The notes: generated from the letters alone by a model not told the origin. Counted from the stretch's first letter, positions 49,907 to 62,104 are shown. The stretch is 64,000 nucleotides of DNA from Plectrocnemia conspersa (GCA_009617715.1 VTFK01000049.1:744001-808000); one strand, 5' to 3'. A program made the numbers and translations.

Positions 49907-52427
49907 ACGCTTATATGTTTTAACTGAAATTATGATAAATGAAGCTTACATGTTTTAACTGAAATAGAAATGTAATTTTTTTTAATGATTATTAGAGTTT
50001 TTTATAATATATTAATATGCTTAAGTCGTTACTTTAAGCGTAATTTAATTTAATATTTTTTCTACCAATATCTTGAATAATTAAAAAGAACACACGAGGC
50101 AAAATGTATAATACTTCCCATATTCACAAAATTATTTTAGCAATGAAATCAATGCAGTAGGTTAAGAATACTTAGCAATAATTACTTTCTTAATTTAGAA
50201 AAAAATAGTCTTTCTTTTCTAAATTTATATTAAAATAATTTGTAGTCTTAATTGATTTTTTTTACTAGTAATTAAATTTAGCATAAATTATTATATAATT
50301 ATAATTAAAACAGTATATGTAAAATTGTTAGAAGATAGTAATATATTTTTGTAAATGCCTAATTAAAAGGCGTTAAATAAATACACATTGCAGATTTTAA
50401 AATTATGCCCTATCTCCTCCCATTAAAATAAGAAAAGCTTTAACTTATTATAAATTATATAATATAATAATTTTCTTAAGAATGTGCAGAAGGGTAATTT
50501 TCTGCAATTTTTGTTGTTGTATGTTTTACACATTCATTGTTATTTTCTTCAATGAAAACTTTGAGATTTAATTCATGCCGTACAATTATAATAATAAAAT
50601 GACTAGGAATTCCCAGGATTTATAAAAGGTCTGGATTTACGGCATTCCAAAAGATGCTTCATCATAAAATCTGGTATTTACGAATGCGAATCTCAGTTTG
50701 CCCGTGAGATATGTTAAATCTGCGCGTTCCACACAATGGCAGTTCGAATTTTAATTATTACGTAGTATACTCGTATATGTTAAAATTTCTCGCATAACTT
50801 AACTGTAATTATATTTTCGTTCGTTTTGAACGTTTTTAACGAGGCTATTGCGATTGCTGAAATTTGCTTGAAATATTTTTTAATACATATTTTTACAACA
50901 AGGTTACATCAAAATTTCAATTAGAGAAATATGTTAAAAAAATAATATTTTTGAGACCAAACTTTGCATCTTTTGCCATAAATTATTTACTCAATATCAT
51001 GTGTAAGTTGTTGAGATAATCATGTAATAAATGCTTATTTATTAATCTTGACCTGTGAAAAGTTGTATTAGTCTTTAAGACAAAAAAAATTGTTTACATA
51101 TTTATGTACAACAAAACATATTTTTACTGCAAACGTATTTCAATAAAATGTTATTAATATTAAATATTATTAAAAAAAAAAAATATTACCATTATTAAAA
51201 AAAAATGCAGTACTCAATAATAAAAATATATTCTCACATTTCTTTAAATTGTTTTTCAAATTGAAATATTATTTTTATAATATTTAAAGCATGTTTGCTA
51301 AGAATTAGTCAACTATTTCCTTCAGGTAAGGAAATAAATTAAATAATAATTTTGTAGTTGATTTTTCTACAATTAAAGTTTTAACTTGAACGCTTTTACG
51401 TAGTTGCATATAAATGCTATAATTATATTTCACCCTGCAGCTTTAAATTTAATACATTTAAGTGCCGAGTAATATTTGTAATGAAGGCCAAATCCTGCAT
51501 CCAGATATTTTCTTCGAGTTGTTTTACTGACTCTCCTTTTATTTCAGAAAGCATTATGATTCATTGCAAAGATACCGAAATCGTATTAAAATTTAACGAC
51601 CCGAGAACCAACGTATATACTTCTGTATAATAAATTGAACCCTCATATTCCCTTTAGATTTCTGAGAGTAATGAAGAAAATTGTCGAAAACGAATACAAT
51701 TTATCGTTTTCCTAATAAACTTTAGCACATACTATATTTTTATGACATTGGAACACAATACTTACTTGTGTATAATAACAATTTATAGGGCAAAATTTGC
51801 TTTCGGGAGCTTTTCTTTAGTTATGAACCCGTTTTTCTTTCCTGTCATTAATTTACAATTAGTATTATTTTTGAATAAAAATTGTTAACATTTTAATTAA
51901 CATTTTTCATAGCCATAAATTATTAAAAAGTTTCTTCAGGCAATTGCAAATTTTTTAAAACAATAGGTGATTTACTTATACAATATTCTTATAATTTTAA
52001 ATAGAATTTTAAGATTAATGTACATTTCAATGTTAACCTACATTCATAACGTGCGAAAACTACTTTTAAAAATAAAAGTAACTCAAACCCGTAATACATA
52101 AAAATATTTTTTTACGAAATTTTTTATATTGCTTTATATTAAAATTAAAAATGCTGCTGTATAGAAATCTATATTGCAATATTTGTTTCAACTCAATGAC
52201 CTTTATAAATAAAAAATATGAAAAAGTTAAGTTTCATTTTGTCCTATATTTAAATAACCAGTTATTAATTTAATAAGTAAATAAAATTAATAGTTCGTAA
52301 ATATAAATAATTTATCAGTAGACAAAACGAATTATCTTTATCCATTGATCAGGTAATAAAATAAATAATCAGTATTAAAATAAATTTTTCAGTAATTAAA
52401 ATAAATTGATCAGTTTTTAATATATGA

Positions 52428-53185
52428 GCCGTTTTTTTAAAGTGGTGTAAGTCCATTTTCGAAAAAAATGAGTTAATGAATGTTTTAGTCAGATAATATT
52501 ATCTTCTTTTTATATTTATAATCACACAGTCAATGTTGTTCAATATCTTCATTAATTAATTAAAATAAGTTGAACTGTGAAATGTTACTGCAGGAACTTC
52601 TTTGTTGAAAGTCAAATAAGTCCATTCGTAATAATCATAATTAATAAGTCTACTGCATTTTATATTATATCTCATATGTATTTTAATTACTAAGTGTAAA
52701 GGAGAAATAAGATTAAATATAAACGAGTTTGTTATTATCATTTTATCTTAAGTAATTTACTTTTCATACTTGTTTATTTATAAATTCATCATAATATAAC
52801 TTGAATTATTTCCTAATAAACTCGATTCTGTAATTCTGTAATTTAACATTTTTCTGTAACTCGATAATGTATTTATTTTAATTATAATTTTTTACATACA
52901 TTTAAAAAAAGTCAAATTCAATTAAAATATAAACTTAAAATTGCTATAATTCATATTTTGAAAATTTGTTTGTATTGAAAGTGGTATAAGTCCATTTAAA
53001 GCTTATTTTTTTATTAATTATTATTGCATAATAAAATTGAACCAGTTTATAGTTTAAAAAACATTCTCCGAATTGATTAACGTTTACCAATATTTTTATT
53101 TGATTCAAACGCAAATCCTTAAATATCACAATATATGAATAAATTAACTTGCATTACTACGACTTTCAAAAACAACGACTCATAT
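52428..53185. repeat. Degraded repeat E pieces in an AT-rich stretch
   Basis: E-type ends recur: ATGAGCCGTTTTTTTAAAGT at 52425, AAATAAGTCCATTCGTAATA at 52613, GAAAGTGGTATAAGTCCATT at 52977 and, inverted, ACTTTCAAAAACAACGACTC at 53162. The pieces are too diverged to set element limits. Confidence 0.5.
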
Positions 53186-53889
53186 GATGATTGACAAACG
53201 AAGGTCAAAAACTATAAAACGTATCAATTATAATTCCACTGGTCAATATTAGTGAAACTGTATTTAGTCTAGGGTTCTCTTCGAATATTAAATTAAAATA
53301 AAGCATACGATTATATTCATAATTTTTTTCTTGGTTTTTACCAATATTATTTAATTCAACTAATTAATGCAAAAATCAATTAATTGCTTATAAAATATTA
53401 TTTAATAAAAAAATTAATGTTGCTTAATAATAAAATAATATAGTTTCATCTGCGATGCATTTTTTTAAATGTAGTAACATTGAGGATATAGAACATAATC
53501 AATAAAAAAATATAGATTAATTTTAACATTAAGAGGGTTTGTAATTTTATACATACAAACCGTCTTGCTCCATCCTAGAAAAAGATTAAATGCCATCACT
53601 GATTAAAATAATAAATTATGCATTTTCCTATTGACGCCCTCACAGTAATTCGCATAGCATTATTTATGAAGGTGGGCCTTTCTAATATTTTGTTTTGCTA
53701 ACGAACGAATTCTGCGAATTCGGTCATAGTGGATACCGCCGATAAACATTCTATTCACAAATGTTTCTAGAAAGCATTTTTTTATTGAGAGGAAGCGTCT
53801 CATTGTATGCATACAGTATGATGGATTTTAGAGCGGCACTAGTCACTCAGGTATATTGAAAGAAAAAACGATTACCCATGTTGTTTAAG

Positions 53890-54082
53890 TATATAAATTG
53901 AACGCTAGATAACGCTAGATAACCAAGCGTTTTTACTTGAAGGCGACGGCACGATTTTATTGCTTTTGACGTGGATTCTAACTAAATCACTTTGAATTTG
54001 GCCAGAATGAAATTTTTAAAAAAACTACAACCAAACTGGTCAAGTTTGCCTCTCTCTGGAAAAAGTTGAAAGGACATTTCTG
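53890..54082. repeat. Foldback element fragment (unit - reversed D)
   Basis: ACGGCACGATTTTATTGCTT at 53948 ends abruptly and is followed by the last part of a reversed D (GGAAAAAGTTGAAAGGACAT). Confidence 0.6.
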
Positions 54083-54904
54083 TCTCCAAAGTTGTTCGAA
54101 GATAACAACTCTGTTAGAATTACACTCGTTGTTCAGTATCGCATAACGGAAAAGACGTCGTCTCGCCGACGATTTGATCGCGTTCGCAGAATTGGAAAAA
54201 TGTGCGAATATTCGGAAAACGCGGATTTAAACGAGGCGAACAAAGCCGTACGTGCGAAATGACAATTTGGGGACCCGAATCGGATTTAACGGCGCACAAA
54301 GGGAGGATTACGCTCGTTTCGACGTCCTCTCGCGCCCTCCGTAAACAAACGCGATCCGACACCGGCGAGAATGTCTCGATACTGGGCCAAGGCCGACTGA
54401 AATTACCCGACCCCGAGGAAAACGGAGAACGCGCACCTAATCGTAGTCTCCGGAATGAATGTAATAATTCAGGTTTCCCAATCCAAACGAGGCGTTTCTA
54501 AACAATCGCCGATGTCCGTGAAATCTGAAAGATGCAAATTCATCCGCTAGCATTCTGAAAAAATACAGATTCTAGCTTGACTTCGATCACTCAGTGCGAC
54601 ACGATTTATATGTCATGAAAGTCACATTATGCATTGCTATAAAGCTACAGATTTTTATTATAAATATTATTTTTATCTATTAAAATTAAAACCGTCGTAA
54701 GCTAATTCATTATGATGACCAAAAGCATATTTTTTTTAAAACGCATACAGTAGACCCCGAATAACACTACCCCTATTAGCACGGTCGACCGAAAAAAGTC
54801 AATCCTGAAAGTTTCGCGATTATATTTTCTAATTTCTGGGTTTATATATATATCTAAAATCATCCTGGATCCCGAAATTGTATACCCTACTCGGACCCCG
54901 CCTT
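54083..54904. other. GC-richer unique pocket
   Basis: Overlapping ORFs on both strands (54120-54362 and 54202-54501) reflect composition; no protein pattern was found. Confidence 0.4.
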
Positions 54905-55462
54905 AAAATAAAGCATATCTAAACCGAATTGTAACCAATAGGAGAGCACATAAAATAATTATCTCTTTTTATAAATCAAAAATCCGCGTCAAAAGCAATA
55001 AAATCGTGCCATCGCCGACACGATTTATTGCTTTTGACGTGAATTTTTGCCTTCTGAGAAGTCATAACTGTTTTTGCGCTCTCCTATTGACCAAAATTCG
55101 GTTTGAATATATTTTGATCATCCCTCTTATATTAGTAATCCATAGTAATATCGGTAGAGATAGTAGATCATGTTTTTAAAACTTAGTGTAATATCGAAGT
55201 GCAGACAACTATGCGATATACATATACATATATGTATGTCTGTACTTTTTCTTTCGCTTATTTTCCCATGGGAAAAATTATTTTGACTTGACCAAATGAA
55301 AGTTTTAAAACTAAAATTGTAACTATCATTAGGTTAGGTTTGGGTTTGAACAGAAAATGGACGTTTTGAAACTTTCAAATAGTGTTTCATAGATATTTAA
55401 GAACAGCATATAATTTCACTAGAGCCTGTCATAAATAATATTTTCGCTAGTAGAAATATAGA
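54905..55462. repeat. Composite foldback element copy (palindrome - A)
   Basis: A reverse unit and a forward unit meet at about 55017 with little spacer. Body A follows and is cut off at about 55462, where the tRNA-derived SINE begins. Confidence 0.75.
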
Positions 55463-55464
55463 AG

Positions 55465-55800
55465 GATGGAATAGCGTAGTTCGTCATGTCTCAGACTAGT
55501 AACTCTGAGGTTTCGGGTTCGAGCCCCGGCAGTGGCAAATGAATTTTTATAAAGCCGCAGTGACATCTATTGGCTATATAATAAATTGTATAGCACATAA
55601 TAATTAAAAATGAATAAAAAATATGCCACCAATTCCCAGACTTTCAGTCTACTTGTAGGTATTACACAGTTAGTACAGATTTGTCCGTTGAAGCACACTG
55701 GGCTTACGCCTGTCAGATTACAACGGAAAATTTAATGAAAATAAAATGTATTTGATTTTCACTTTATTATATTTGCGTTAACACAGTCAGTTTGAGAGCT
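55465..55800 (+). mobile_element. tRNA-derived SINE-like element
   Basis: Pol III box A (TAGCGTAGTTCG, 55472-55483) and box B (GGTTCGAGCCC, 55516-55526) lie 44 bases apart. The anticodon region ACTAGTAACT has an eight-base loop and the acceptor stem does not pair, so it is not a functional tRNA. It interrupts foldback body A. The tail is AT-rich; its right limit is uncertain. Confidence 0.6.
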
Positions 55801-56095
55801 ATCCATTTTACCATTATTCATAATTTAAAAAATATGGAAAATTTTGGTTTACGCCTCCAAAACACACGATACTTATCATTACTCAGATTGATTGATAAAT
55901 ATAAAAAATATATGATTTCAATTTCTATAAATTTGTTCAAAATGATAAATATATCGAACGTAAATACATCCGAATCGTGTGCTTTAGAGTTAATAGTATG
56001 GACGTAAACTTAAACTTGACGTAAACTTAATCTCTTTCTCAATTATGAATAATTATGAAATGGATAGCTTTCGAACCGACTGTGTTAACGCAAAT
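55771..56095. mobile_element. MITE with ~55-base inverted ends (ATTTGCGTTAACACAGTC)
   Basis: The left end ATTTGCGTTAACACAGTCAG and following bases through GAGAGCTATCCATTT to ATTATTCATAATT are mirrored at the right end (AATTATGAATAATT... CTGTGTTAACGCAAAT). It is 325 bases. The 71-codon ORF inside is incidental. Confidence 0.8.
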
Positions 56096-57597
56096 AGAGC
56101 ATAGATCCTTAGTAAAACGAAGACCTGTTTAGAATATTTCCGCCGAGATGGTAGGAATATTCCGCGGGAATTGATGAACTTAAAAATTAAATTGTGTGAC
56201 ATTTTTTTACACTGAAAGGCAATCGGTTATAGCAAGCCCACTTTCATAAAGAACTGAGATCCTCCTCAGATCGAGGGAATCCGAAATTGACTGTACTTTC
56301 TTGAAAATTTTTCAGTCGTCTGTATATAATATAAATTTGAACAATTTTTTACTGCTTTTATGTCATTAATGAACAATAGAAATAACAATGGACTCAAGTT
56401 GGATCTTTGAGATTGTTGGACTCAAGTGGGGTTTATATCGTTCTGAAAATGAGTGTTCATACTTGACGAACTGATATTTTTTGGTCGAGTGAACTGATTA
56501 ATTTAAATTTAGAAAAGAGCTACATAATTATAAAATTAGATCTGTCGATGATTTACACATTTTCTGTGAACTTTGGCACAATTTTTTTAAATATATTGCA
56601 TTTAAAACATTTAGCGATTTACTAAAATCAATTACGAGTAAAATCAAAGAAATTAAAAAATATTTTTTTAATGAATTCATGCAACTTTAATAAAATATAA
56701 TTAAGTTAATAAATGATACATACATATATCATATCAATTCTTTTAACAAGCTCCTTATTTTTCTTATTTGTTCTTTTAAAATTTATTAATAAATATCTTT
56801 TATATTTTTCTAAGTTTAAACGTATTTAGTTTATGATTTTTTACGTGAATATATAAATAAAAAATAGATATATTTAGTGCGAATATTTTGGTAATGTAAA
56901 ACTAGAATTGTTCTGAAAGTCCGGATACGAGATAATATTATTTATAAGAGAGTGCTACGAGCGCAGCGATTCGTAGGCGAAAGGTAACGAGAAAACAATT
57001 CGCAGGTACTGACTTTAGCGTGAAATGAAACGAAGGAGTATTATCTAATCGACATTACGTCGACTCACTTCTAAACCTACGCGTCTAATTTTCTAATCAC
57101 AGTGAAATGATCGGGACGATTTGACGTTGATTTAATTTATTTATTATTCAACCGCTTACTCCGTGTTTTGTTATCGTCAAGAGATACTTTTACTTTAAAG
57201 TGGGGCTGCGGAACGTCGGTTCGCGGGCCTCCGTCACGCACGCCCCCGCCAAATAATTCGCAATTAGTTTCCGACCCTTTATCTTCGAAGCGAACCGAGC
57301 ACGTCCCGGACCACGTGTTGCAAACGCTCTTATCTCGCCCGAGTTGCGCAACGGAAGGGAACGTACACGTGAATCGATTCGCCCCTCGTTCTCGCCGAGC
57401 TCCTCGCAATCTTCCCCTCGCTCGTTCGCAGCCGCGTCGCGACCGGGACGCGGATCGGGCGAGCGACCCCCGGGAGGGTTCGCCGCGGACTGCCTGCGCC
57501 CTCGCCCCCGCCCCTGCGCCCCCGCGCGCTCCTCCCTGCGCGCGGATCTGGGTAACGGGGACAAAGAAATCAAACGAGCTCCGATACGGACGAATAA
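56096..57597. other. Downstream flank of the cuticle gene
   Basis: AT-rich to 56900, then strongly GC-rich from 57130 to 57590. Large overlapping ORFs there (up to 161 codons, both strands) are Arg/Pro/Ala-rich composition effects. Confidence 0.45.
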
Positions 57598-57603
57598 TTT
57601 ATT
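57598..57603 (-). terminator. Poly(A) signal AATAAA of the cuticle gene
   Basis: AATAAA on the minus strand about 34 bases past the TAG stop (57637-57639), so the 3' UTR would be very short, about 50-60 bases. Confidence 0.75.
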
Positions 57604-57636
57604 GTCTACAGTATTTACAGTGTTTTGAGATTATAT

Positions 57637-58401
57637 CTAGAATTTGCTGCTGAAGCTGTAGCTGTAGCCGTCAGGTGAGCGGTTCAGGTCAAGCTTGCCT
57701 GGCGGGAAGAACCTGGCCGGTTGCTGGGTGGTCGCCTCGGGGGCGAAGTACTGCTGAGGTCTGGAGGCGGGCGCGGCTTTCGGTCCGCTGTACTGTGGCT
57801 GCTGGGGAGCAGAGTACTGCTGCTGTTGCTGTTGCACGCCGCTGTACTGAGGCTGCGCTCTCGGGGCGGAGTACTGCTGCTGCTGGGGAGCGGAGTACTG
57901 CTGTTGCTGAGGGGCGGAATACTGCTGCTGCTGCTGCTGAGGAGCAGCATACTGCTGTCGGATAGAGTTATCTTCGCGCTCGTACAACTCCGGGTAGTAT
58001 TGGCCGTCGTCTTCGGAGGGGTTTCCTCTGGGGGCGCTGAACTGTTGGGGCGCCTGGTTGTATCTGGCGGACTGCGCAGGAGCCGGAGCTGGTGCCTGGG
58101 GAGCCGCAGGAGCCACGGGGAGATGATCTCCGGTGGCTACGAAGCCATTTTTGCCGGCCGTGTATGAGACGGTCCTTCTCTGGCCCGAGGGATCGACGTA
58201 CGAGTAGCTGCCCCTGCGGTTTCCGGCTGCGTCGCTTTCCTCCTTGAAGTCCACGCCGTCCTCTTGGGTGTAAGCCGCGCCGAAGGTACCGTCCCCGCTC
58301 AGGTACCTCTGCTCGCTGAGGATGGCCGCCGATCTGGGGTCGTCCGTGTACCTCTGGGCGGCTACGACCGCGAAAAGACAAACTACCGCAAGCCTGAACA
58401 T
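57637..58401 (-). CDS. RR-1 type cuticular protein (CPR family), Gln/Tyr-rich C-terminus
   Basis: This 254-residue secreted structural protein of the cuticle is expected to bind chitin through its Rebers-Riddiford domain. Residues 1-15 form a signal peptide (MFRLAVVCLFAVVAA) with likely cleavage before Q16. The extended RR-1 region runs from about 31 to 95 and has the family pattern G64-x-Y66-x-Y68-x-x-P71-x-G73, V78-x-Y80-x-A82, G86-F87, then P95. An Ala/Pro linker (97-110) leads to a low-complexity region (about 149-225) built from QQQYSAPQ-like repeats, followed by a GYSYSF tail. The start is fixed by the signal peptide and by a TATA/Inr 37 bases upstream. The reading frame is unbroken and uses GC-rich codons in an AT-rich window. 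Many CPR genes have an intron inside the signal-peptide codons; none is present here. Family assignment is firm; the exact paralogue, tissue and stage cannot be read from sequence. Confidence 0.95.
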   Translation of the reverse strand: MFRLAVVCLFAVVAAQRYTDDPRSAAILSEQRYLSGDGTFGAAYTQEDGVDFKEESDAAGNRRGSYSYVDPSGQRRTVSYTAGKNGFVATGDHLPVAPAAPQAPAPAPAQSARYNQAPQQFSAPRGNPSEDDGQYYPELYEREDNSIRQQYAAPQQQQQQYSAPQQQQYSAPQQQQYSAPRAQPQYSGVQQQQQQYSAPQQPQYSGPKAAPASRPQQYFAPEATTQQPARFFPPGKLDLNRSPDGYSYSFSSKF

Positions 58402-58435
58402 TTTGTCGACTGCTCGTGGCGTTCCAAAGAAAGAG

Positions 58436-58440
58436 ACTGA
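58436..58440 (-). promoter_or_regulatory. Initiator (TCAGT) and predicted transcription start of the cuticle gene
   Basis: TCAGT is the arthropod initiator consensus. The predicted +1 is the A at 58438, giving a 37-base 5' UTR before the ATG at 58401, with no upstream ATG in it. Confidence 0.75.
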
Positions 58441-58462
58441 TCTCCGAAAGGCGCGGTCGGGC

Positions 58463-58469
58463 TTTTATA
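58463..58469 (-). promoter_or_regulatory. TATA box of the cuticle protein gene
   Basis: TATAAAA on the minus strand. Its first T lies 31 bases upstream of the A of the TCAGT initiator at 58436-58440, the canonical spacing for a focused TATA promoter, as expected of a strongly and transiently expressed cuticle gene. Confidence 0.85.
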
Positions 58470-60148
58470 CCGCTCGCTCTTCCGAAGGTTGACCGCCGTC
58501 TTTTTCGAGGGTAGGAGTCGGGAGCGACCGCCAAATCCGAATTCCGAGCGACTCTTTTCCGGAAGGAGAGCGTTCGTCCTCAGTCGGGGGCGGACGGCCT
58601 CGTTCGGGCGAGATCTGCGATCGCTTTATCGCTTCCTAGTTCGATTCGGACGACGCCTTCCATCGCCGCGATTCCCACGGAGTTCCGGAAGCGATCGGGA
58701 GCCAACGCGGGCGTATCGGTTCGACGCTCCCATTTCGAAAGGTGAACTAGTAACCGGCGAAGGTTCGCCTCTCGAATCGGTTCGGCGGCCGCCCGTTGCA
58801 CTTGTTCCAAATCGAAGGTCGCTTCCGTGTAGCTACGCATTACCGTCCATAATGTACATATACGTATATATCGGAGTTAAGTAGCGGAGAGAACCCTCTC
58901 GGCTGAAGATTAACGACGCGGGCAATTAAGTAGCAGCGTCTGCCGCTTCCCACGAAAGCGACTTTTCGCGAACTTCCGCTGCGTTGCGTCCACTTTTCGT
59001 CGCTCGCTGCGCCTTCGAAATATTCAAGTATGCAATCGCTCCAACAGCCTGAGAGTCTTTGCTTGCGCCTGGGCGCAAACGCGATTATATTTTATTTTAC
59101 GCCTTCTAATACGTTTATTTACTCTAACTGTACATACAATAATTAACAAATATATGATATTTTGATAGAATTAAGTTAATTATATCAATTTAGTATTTAC
59201 GCTGTGTTCTTTACCATCAGGTGCAAAGTAAAAGTTGCGCCCGGGGCAAAGCCTTAATCAGACGCCCCCCTCCCCAAAAAAATATGTACTGATTAATATT
59301 TTTTCTATATGTATAAAAAAATTTACATTGATTTTCAAGTTATTCTGGAATCAGCCTAGACAATTTTCGCTGCCGGATTTTTGTTATAGGATTTAAGGGA
59401 AGGGAATGTGTATGTAAAGGAATAGAGACATCTCTTGTACACTATTATTATTAACTAGTATGTTATTATAATAATTGCTCATACTGGTCAACACAATTTT
59501 TGTCACTTTAACGTAAATAGCTGATTCCGACAGATTCAGAAACGGCAAAAATATATTTCTAGCATGTCAGATTTTTGTACGATTTCATTTTTTGCAAAAT
59601 GTGTGTAACTTAATTTTTTTGGGAAGCAACACCGATTCCAATGATTTTTATTGCAACACTTGACTCAAATTTCAGTTTAACAGCTACCGCTATCACTTTT
59701 CTAACCTATCCCTTACTGTTTCAAATAAGCCCGCGCGTTACTGTGCTGTGTAGTATATGGACATGCAAATATATGCAATTTCAAATCGGAATATTCATAA
59801 ATATCGTTATAATTATTCATAGTTGTGGTCAAAATGTAATAATAATTTTAATTTAATTGCTGAAAACAAAAAAAATAAATGGTTGAACGGCACAAATGGC
59901 CTAATAGACAGCTTTAAATAGAGACCCGAGAGCTACCGGTCTGCATCCGTAACAGACCCAGTCGGTGATTCGCTCGCTCGCGTTTTAAGTGACGAGAGCG
60001 AGCGAGAGATAAGAGCGGCGTCTCGCACGCGTGCGAGAGGTTACAAAACATATAATATTTTTTAACGTTAATTAATATAAAAAATATATTGGAGAACATA
60101 TTTAAATTTATATTTATTGAGAAATTCTATAAATCAACACAGCAAGTT
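58470..60148. other. Upstream flank of the cuticle gene
   Basis: GC-rich to about 59050, the likely home of cuticle-gene enhancers, then AT-rich. ORFs of 131 and 86 codons at 58489-58884 overlap on opposite strands and look incidental. GCGCCCGGGGCAAAG...ACGCCCCCC near 59240 looks like a transposon end. Confidence 0.4.
60021..60038. repeat. Perfect 18-base CG-rich palindrome
   Basis: TCTCGCACGCGTGCGAGA is self-complementary. About 25-50 bases to its left TCGCTCGCTCGCG and GAGCGAGCGA form another imperfect inverted pair. Confidence 0.85.
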
Positions 60149-60149
60149 A

Positions 60150-60425
60150 CACCACGATAGAAGTGGTAATAAGTGTCTAAATTTGACCTGAAAGACATGG
60201 GTTTGAACCCCATACGGACCTTAGTGTTTTTAAATTTCTATCGTGTCTGGGAGATAGAAATTAGTGATTATTATATAATAATAATTCCGATTGACCATCA
60301 CAGACTAGGTTAACCTAGATTTTCCTATTCTCACGGATGAATATCGTAATGATTAATTAAAATTGAGCTAGGTCATACATATCTGGTATTGAAAATTCTC
60401 TATTTTCCGCTCATAAAAAATATAT
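60150..60425 (+). mobile_element. Second SINE-like element, different head
   Basis: Box B GGTTTGAACCC (60200-60210) follows a weak box A (TGGTAATAAGTG, 60164). The tail (GATGAATATCGTAATGATTA, TACATATCTGGTATTGAAAA) resembles 48920-49075, so the tail is repeated at two loci. Confidence 0.5.
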
Positions 60426-60548
60426 ACATATAAATTTTCTTTTTCTTTTTTTTTCAGTTGCAATTTTACATTACCGACGTTTTAAGAACGATTGTGGTAA
60501 CCATTCAAAACTATGCTTTTATACGAGTATTTCTCCTTCATCATTGCA

Positions 60549-60760
60549 GGGACGTCATTTTTCCAGGAAAAAGAGGCAAAAGCTCGCTAGTCAATGGTTG
60601 TCTTTTTAATGTTTCGATTTTATTAAAAATCATGGTATTTCATTAAATTATCCTGTGGGTCCCTGTTTAAAATCCACTGCAAAAGCAATAAAATCGTTTC
60701 GTCGCCATATCAGTGAAAAATATTTAACGTTCATATTAGGACTTTTTATAGCAATATTAT
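60549..60760. repeat. Foldback element fragment (D - unit)
   Basis: D begins with intact CAGGGACGTCATTTTTCCAG and ends near 60655. A degraded reverse unit (CCACTGCAAAAGCAATAAAA) follows. Confidence 0.65.
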
Positions 60761-62046
60761 GACTTACAATAAGTGAGTCTGGCGTTCTGGTCGCGACAGT
60801 AAAGGATAAGGGACACGATCGGGACTCTTTGGGGCATCGACGTGCATCGACGGATTTCAACACCGCCCCTTAGCGACTTGCAATGAATTGTATCGCAATA
60901 CATAATTGACTCGCCCTTAGCGTACAATATAAGTATCTTATAATTTTTGTATTTTTAAAAAATATATTAATGGCGTGAAACCAAGACATATGGTAAGCTT
61001 TATTATCAATAATAATTAATCTATCGCTAGTTAAATTCTGAAAAAGTCTATTAAAATAAGATCAGTTGTAATAGATTACTCTCGGTTCATAGATTATTTA
61101 TAATTATACAATGTTAATTAAATTAATTGTCCAGTGGATATATAGGATTTAAATAAATATATTATTTATTATTTTATATAAACGCATTTATAATTTTATC
61201 TGCAATGATTATTATTTAAGGAAATATTTGCTAAAATGTTATTCTATCTTACGTCCAGATGTCAGTTTACTTTTTAATTTAATGAAATTAAATATATAAA
61301 TATATAAAAATATTATATATTTGTATGAAATTAATATATTTTAAATAATACAAGCACCTAATCTGTTACTTTAGACCAAAAGTGCGTTTTAAAAATATTA
61401 ATAATTTTGAAACCTTTGTCTTTTTTGATTAAAAAATATTTTGATTTACATATTTTTTAAAGTAAATGTTTTTCTGCGCAGCATTATATATTTTAATAAT
61501 TAATGAGTGTAAAAAGTTTTCACTATATTTAAAATTAATAATGAACTAATGATATTTAAAATCTATAATAAATGATTAATATTTAAAATCCATAATAAAA
61601 TAAAAAATATTTTTAATGTTGAAAAAAATATTTTGAATAAATATTGAAATTTTATTCTGAAACTTTTAATTTAAAAAATATTTAAATTAGTGTTATACAT
61701 TTTTGTGTAGTTTAGTTTCAAAGGCGTCAGTAAGATGGATTTTTGCAATACTGTGCGCTTAGTAGTTGGTTGGTAATGAATAGTACTTATTTTGAAACTT
61801 TGCCCCTTTTTGTTTAAAATATTTTTTAAAGCAAAGTTTTAAAAATTCTCTAAAAACTAAAACTTTAAATTGCCAACGTTCGCCAAAATTTAGGTACATA
61901 TTTTTTCTGTATAGAGAAGCTAATACATATCCACATTATTTATATTATATTTTAAATCTATAAACTAAAAAAATATTTTAAAAAACATTTTTTTTTGTAT
62001 TTGATGATTTTTATACATATTTTAATAAATTTTATACAATTTAAAT

Positions 62047-62104
62047 CGTTAAAATAAATTTCGCTCGTTAAAATCAATTTCGCTCGTTAAAATCAATTTA
62101 GTTC
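62047..62104 (+). repeat. Three-copy 19-base tandem repeat
   Basis: CGTTAAAATCAATTTCGCT and close variants occur three times just upstream of the proposed plus-strand promoter at 62138. Confidence 0.8.

Larger units (their letters stand above)
49331..53889. other. Very AT-rich, repeat-worn stretch
   Basis: About 4.5 kb with no ORF above 61 codons and no GC island. It contains a deleted MITE (49782) and repeat E pieces (52428-53185). Confidence 0.45.

Noticed and set aside
55465..55539. Functional tRNA-Thr (AGT)
   Set aside because: Box A and box B are present, but the anticodon loop has eight bases and the acceptor stem does not pair; SINE head preferred.
57137..57653. 161- and 127-codon ORFs downstream of the cuticle gene
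   Set aside because: GC-rich DNA open on both strands; Arg/Pro/Ala composition, no domain, no splice or promoter signal.
57675..58534. Large ORFs overlapping the cuticle gene in other frames
   Set aside because: Leu/Arg/Ser-rich shadows of the repeated CAG-rich coding strand; no start context or promoter.
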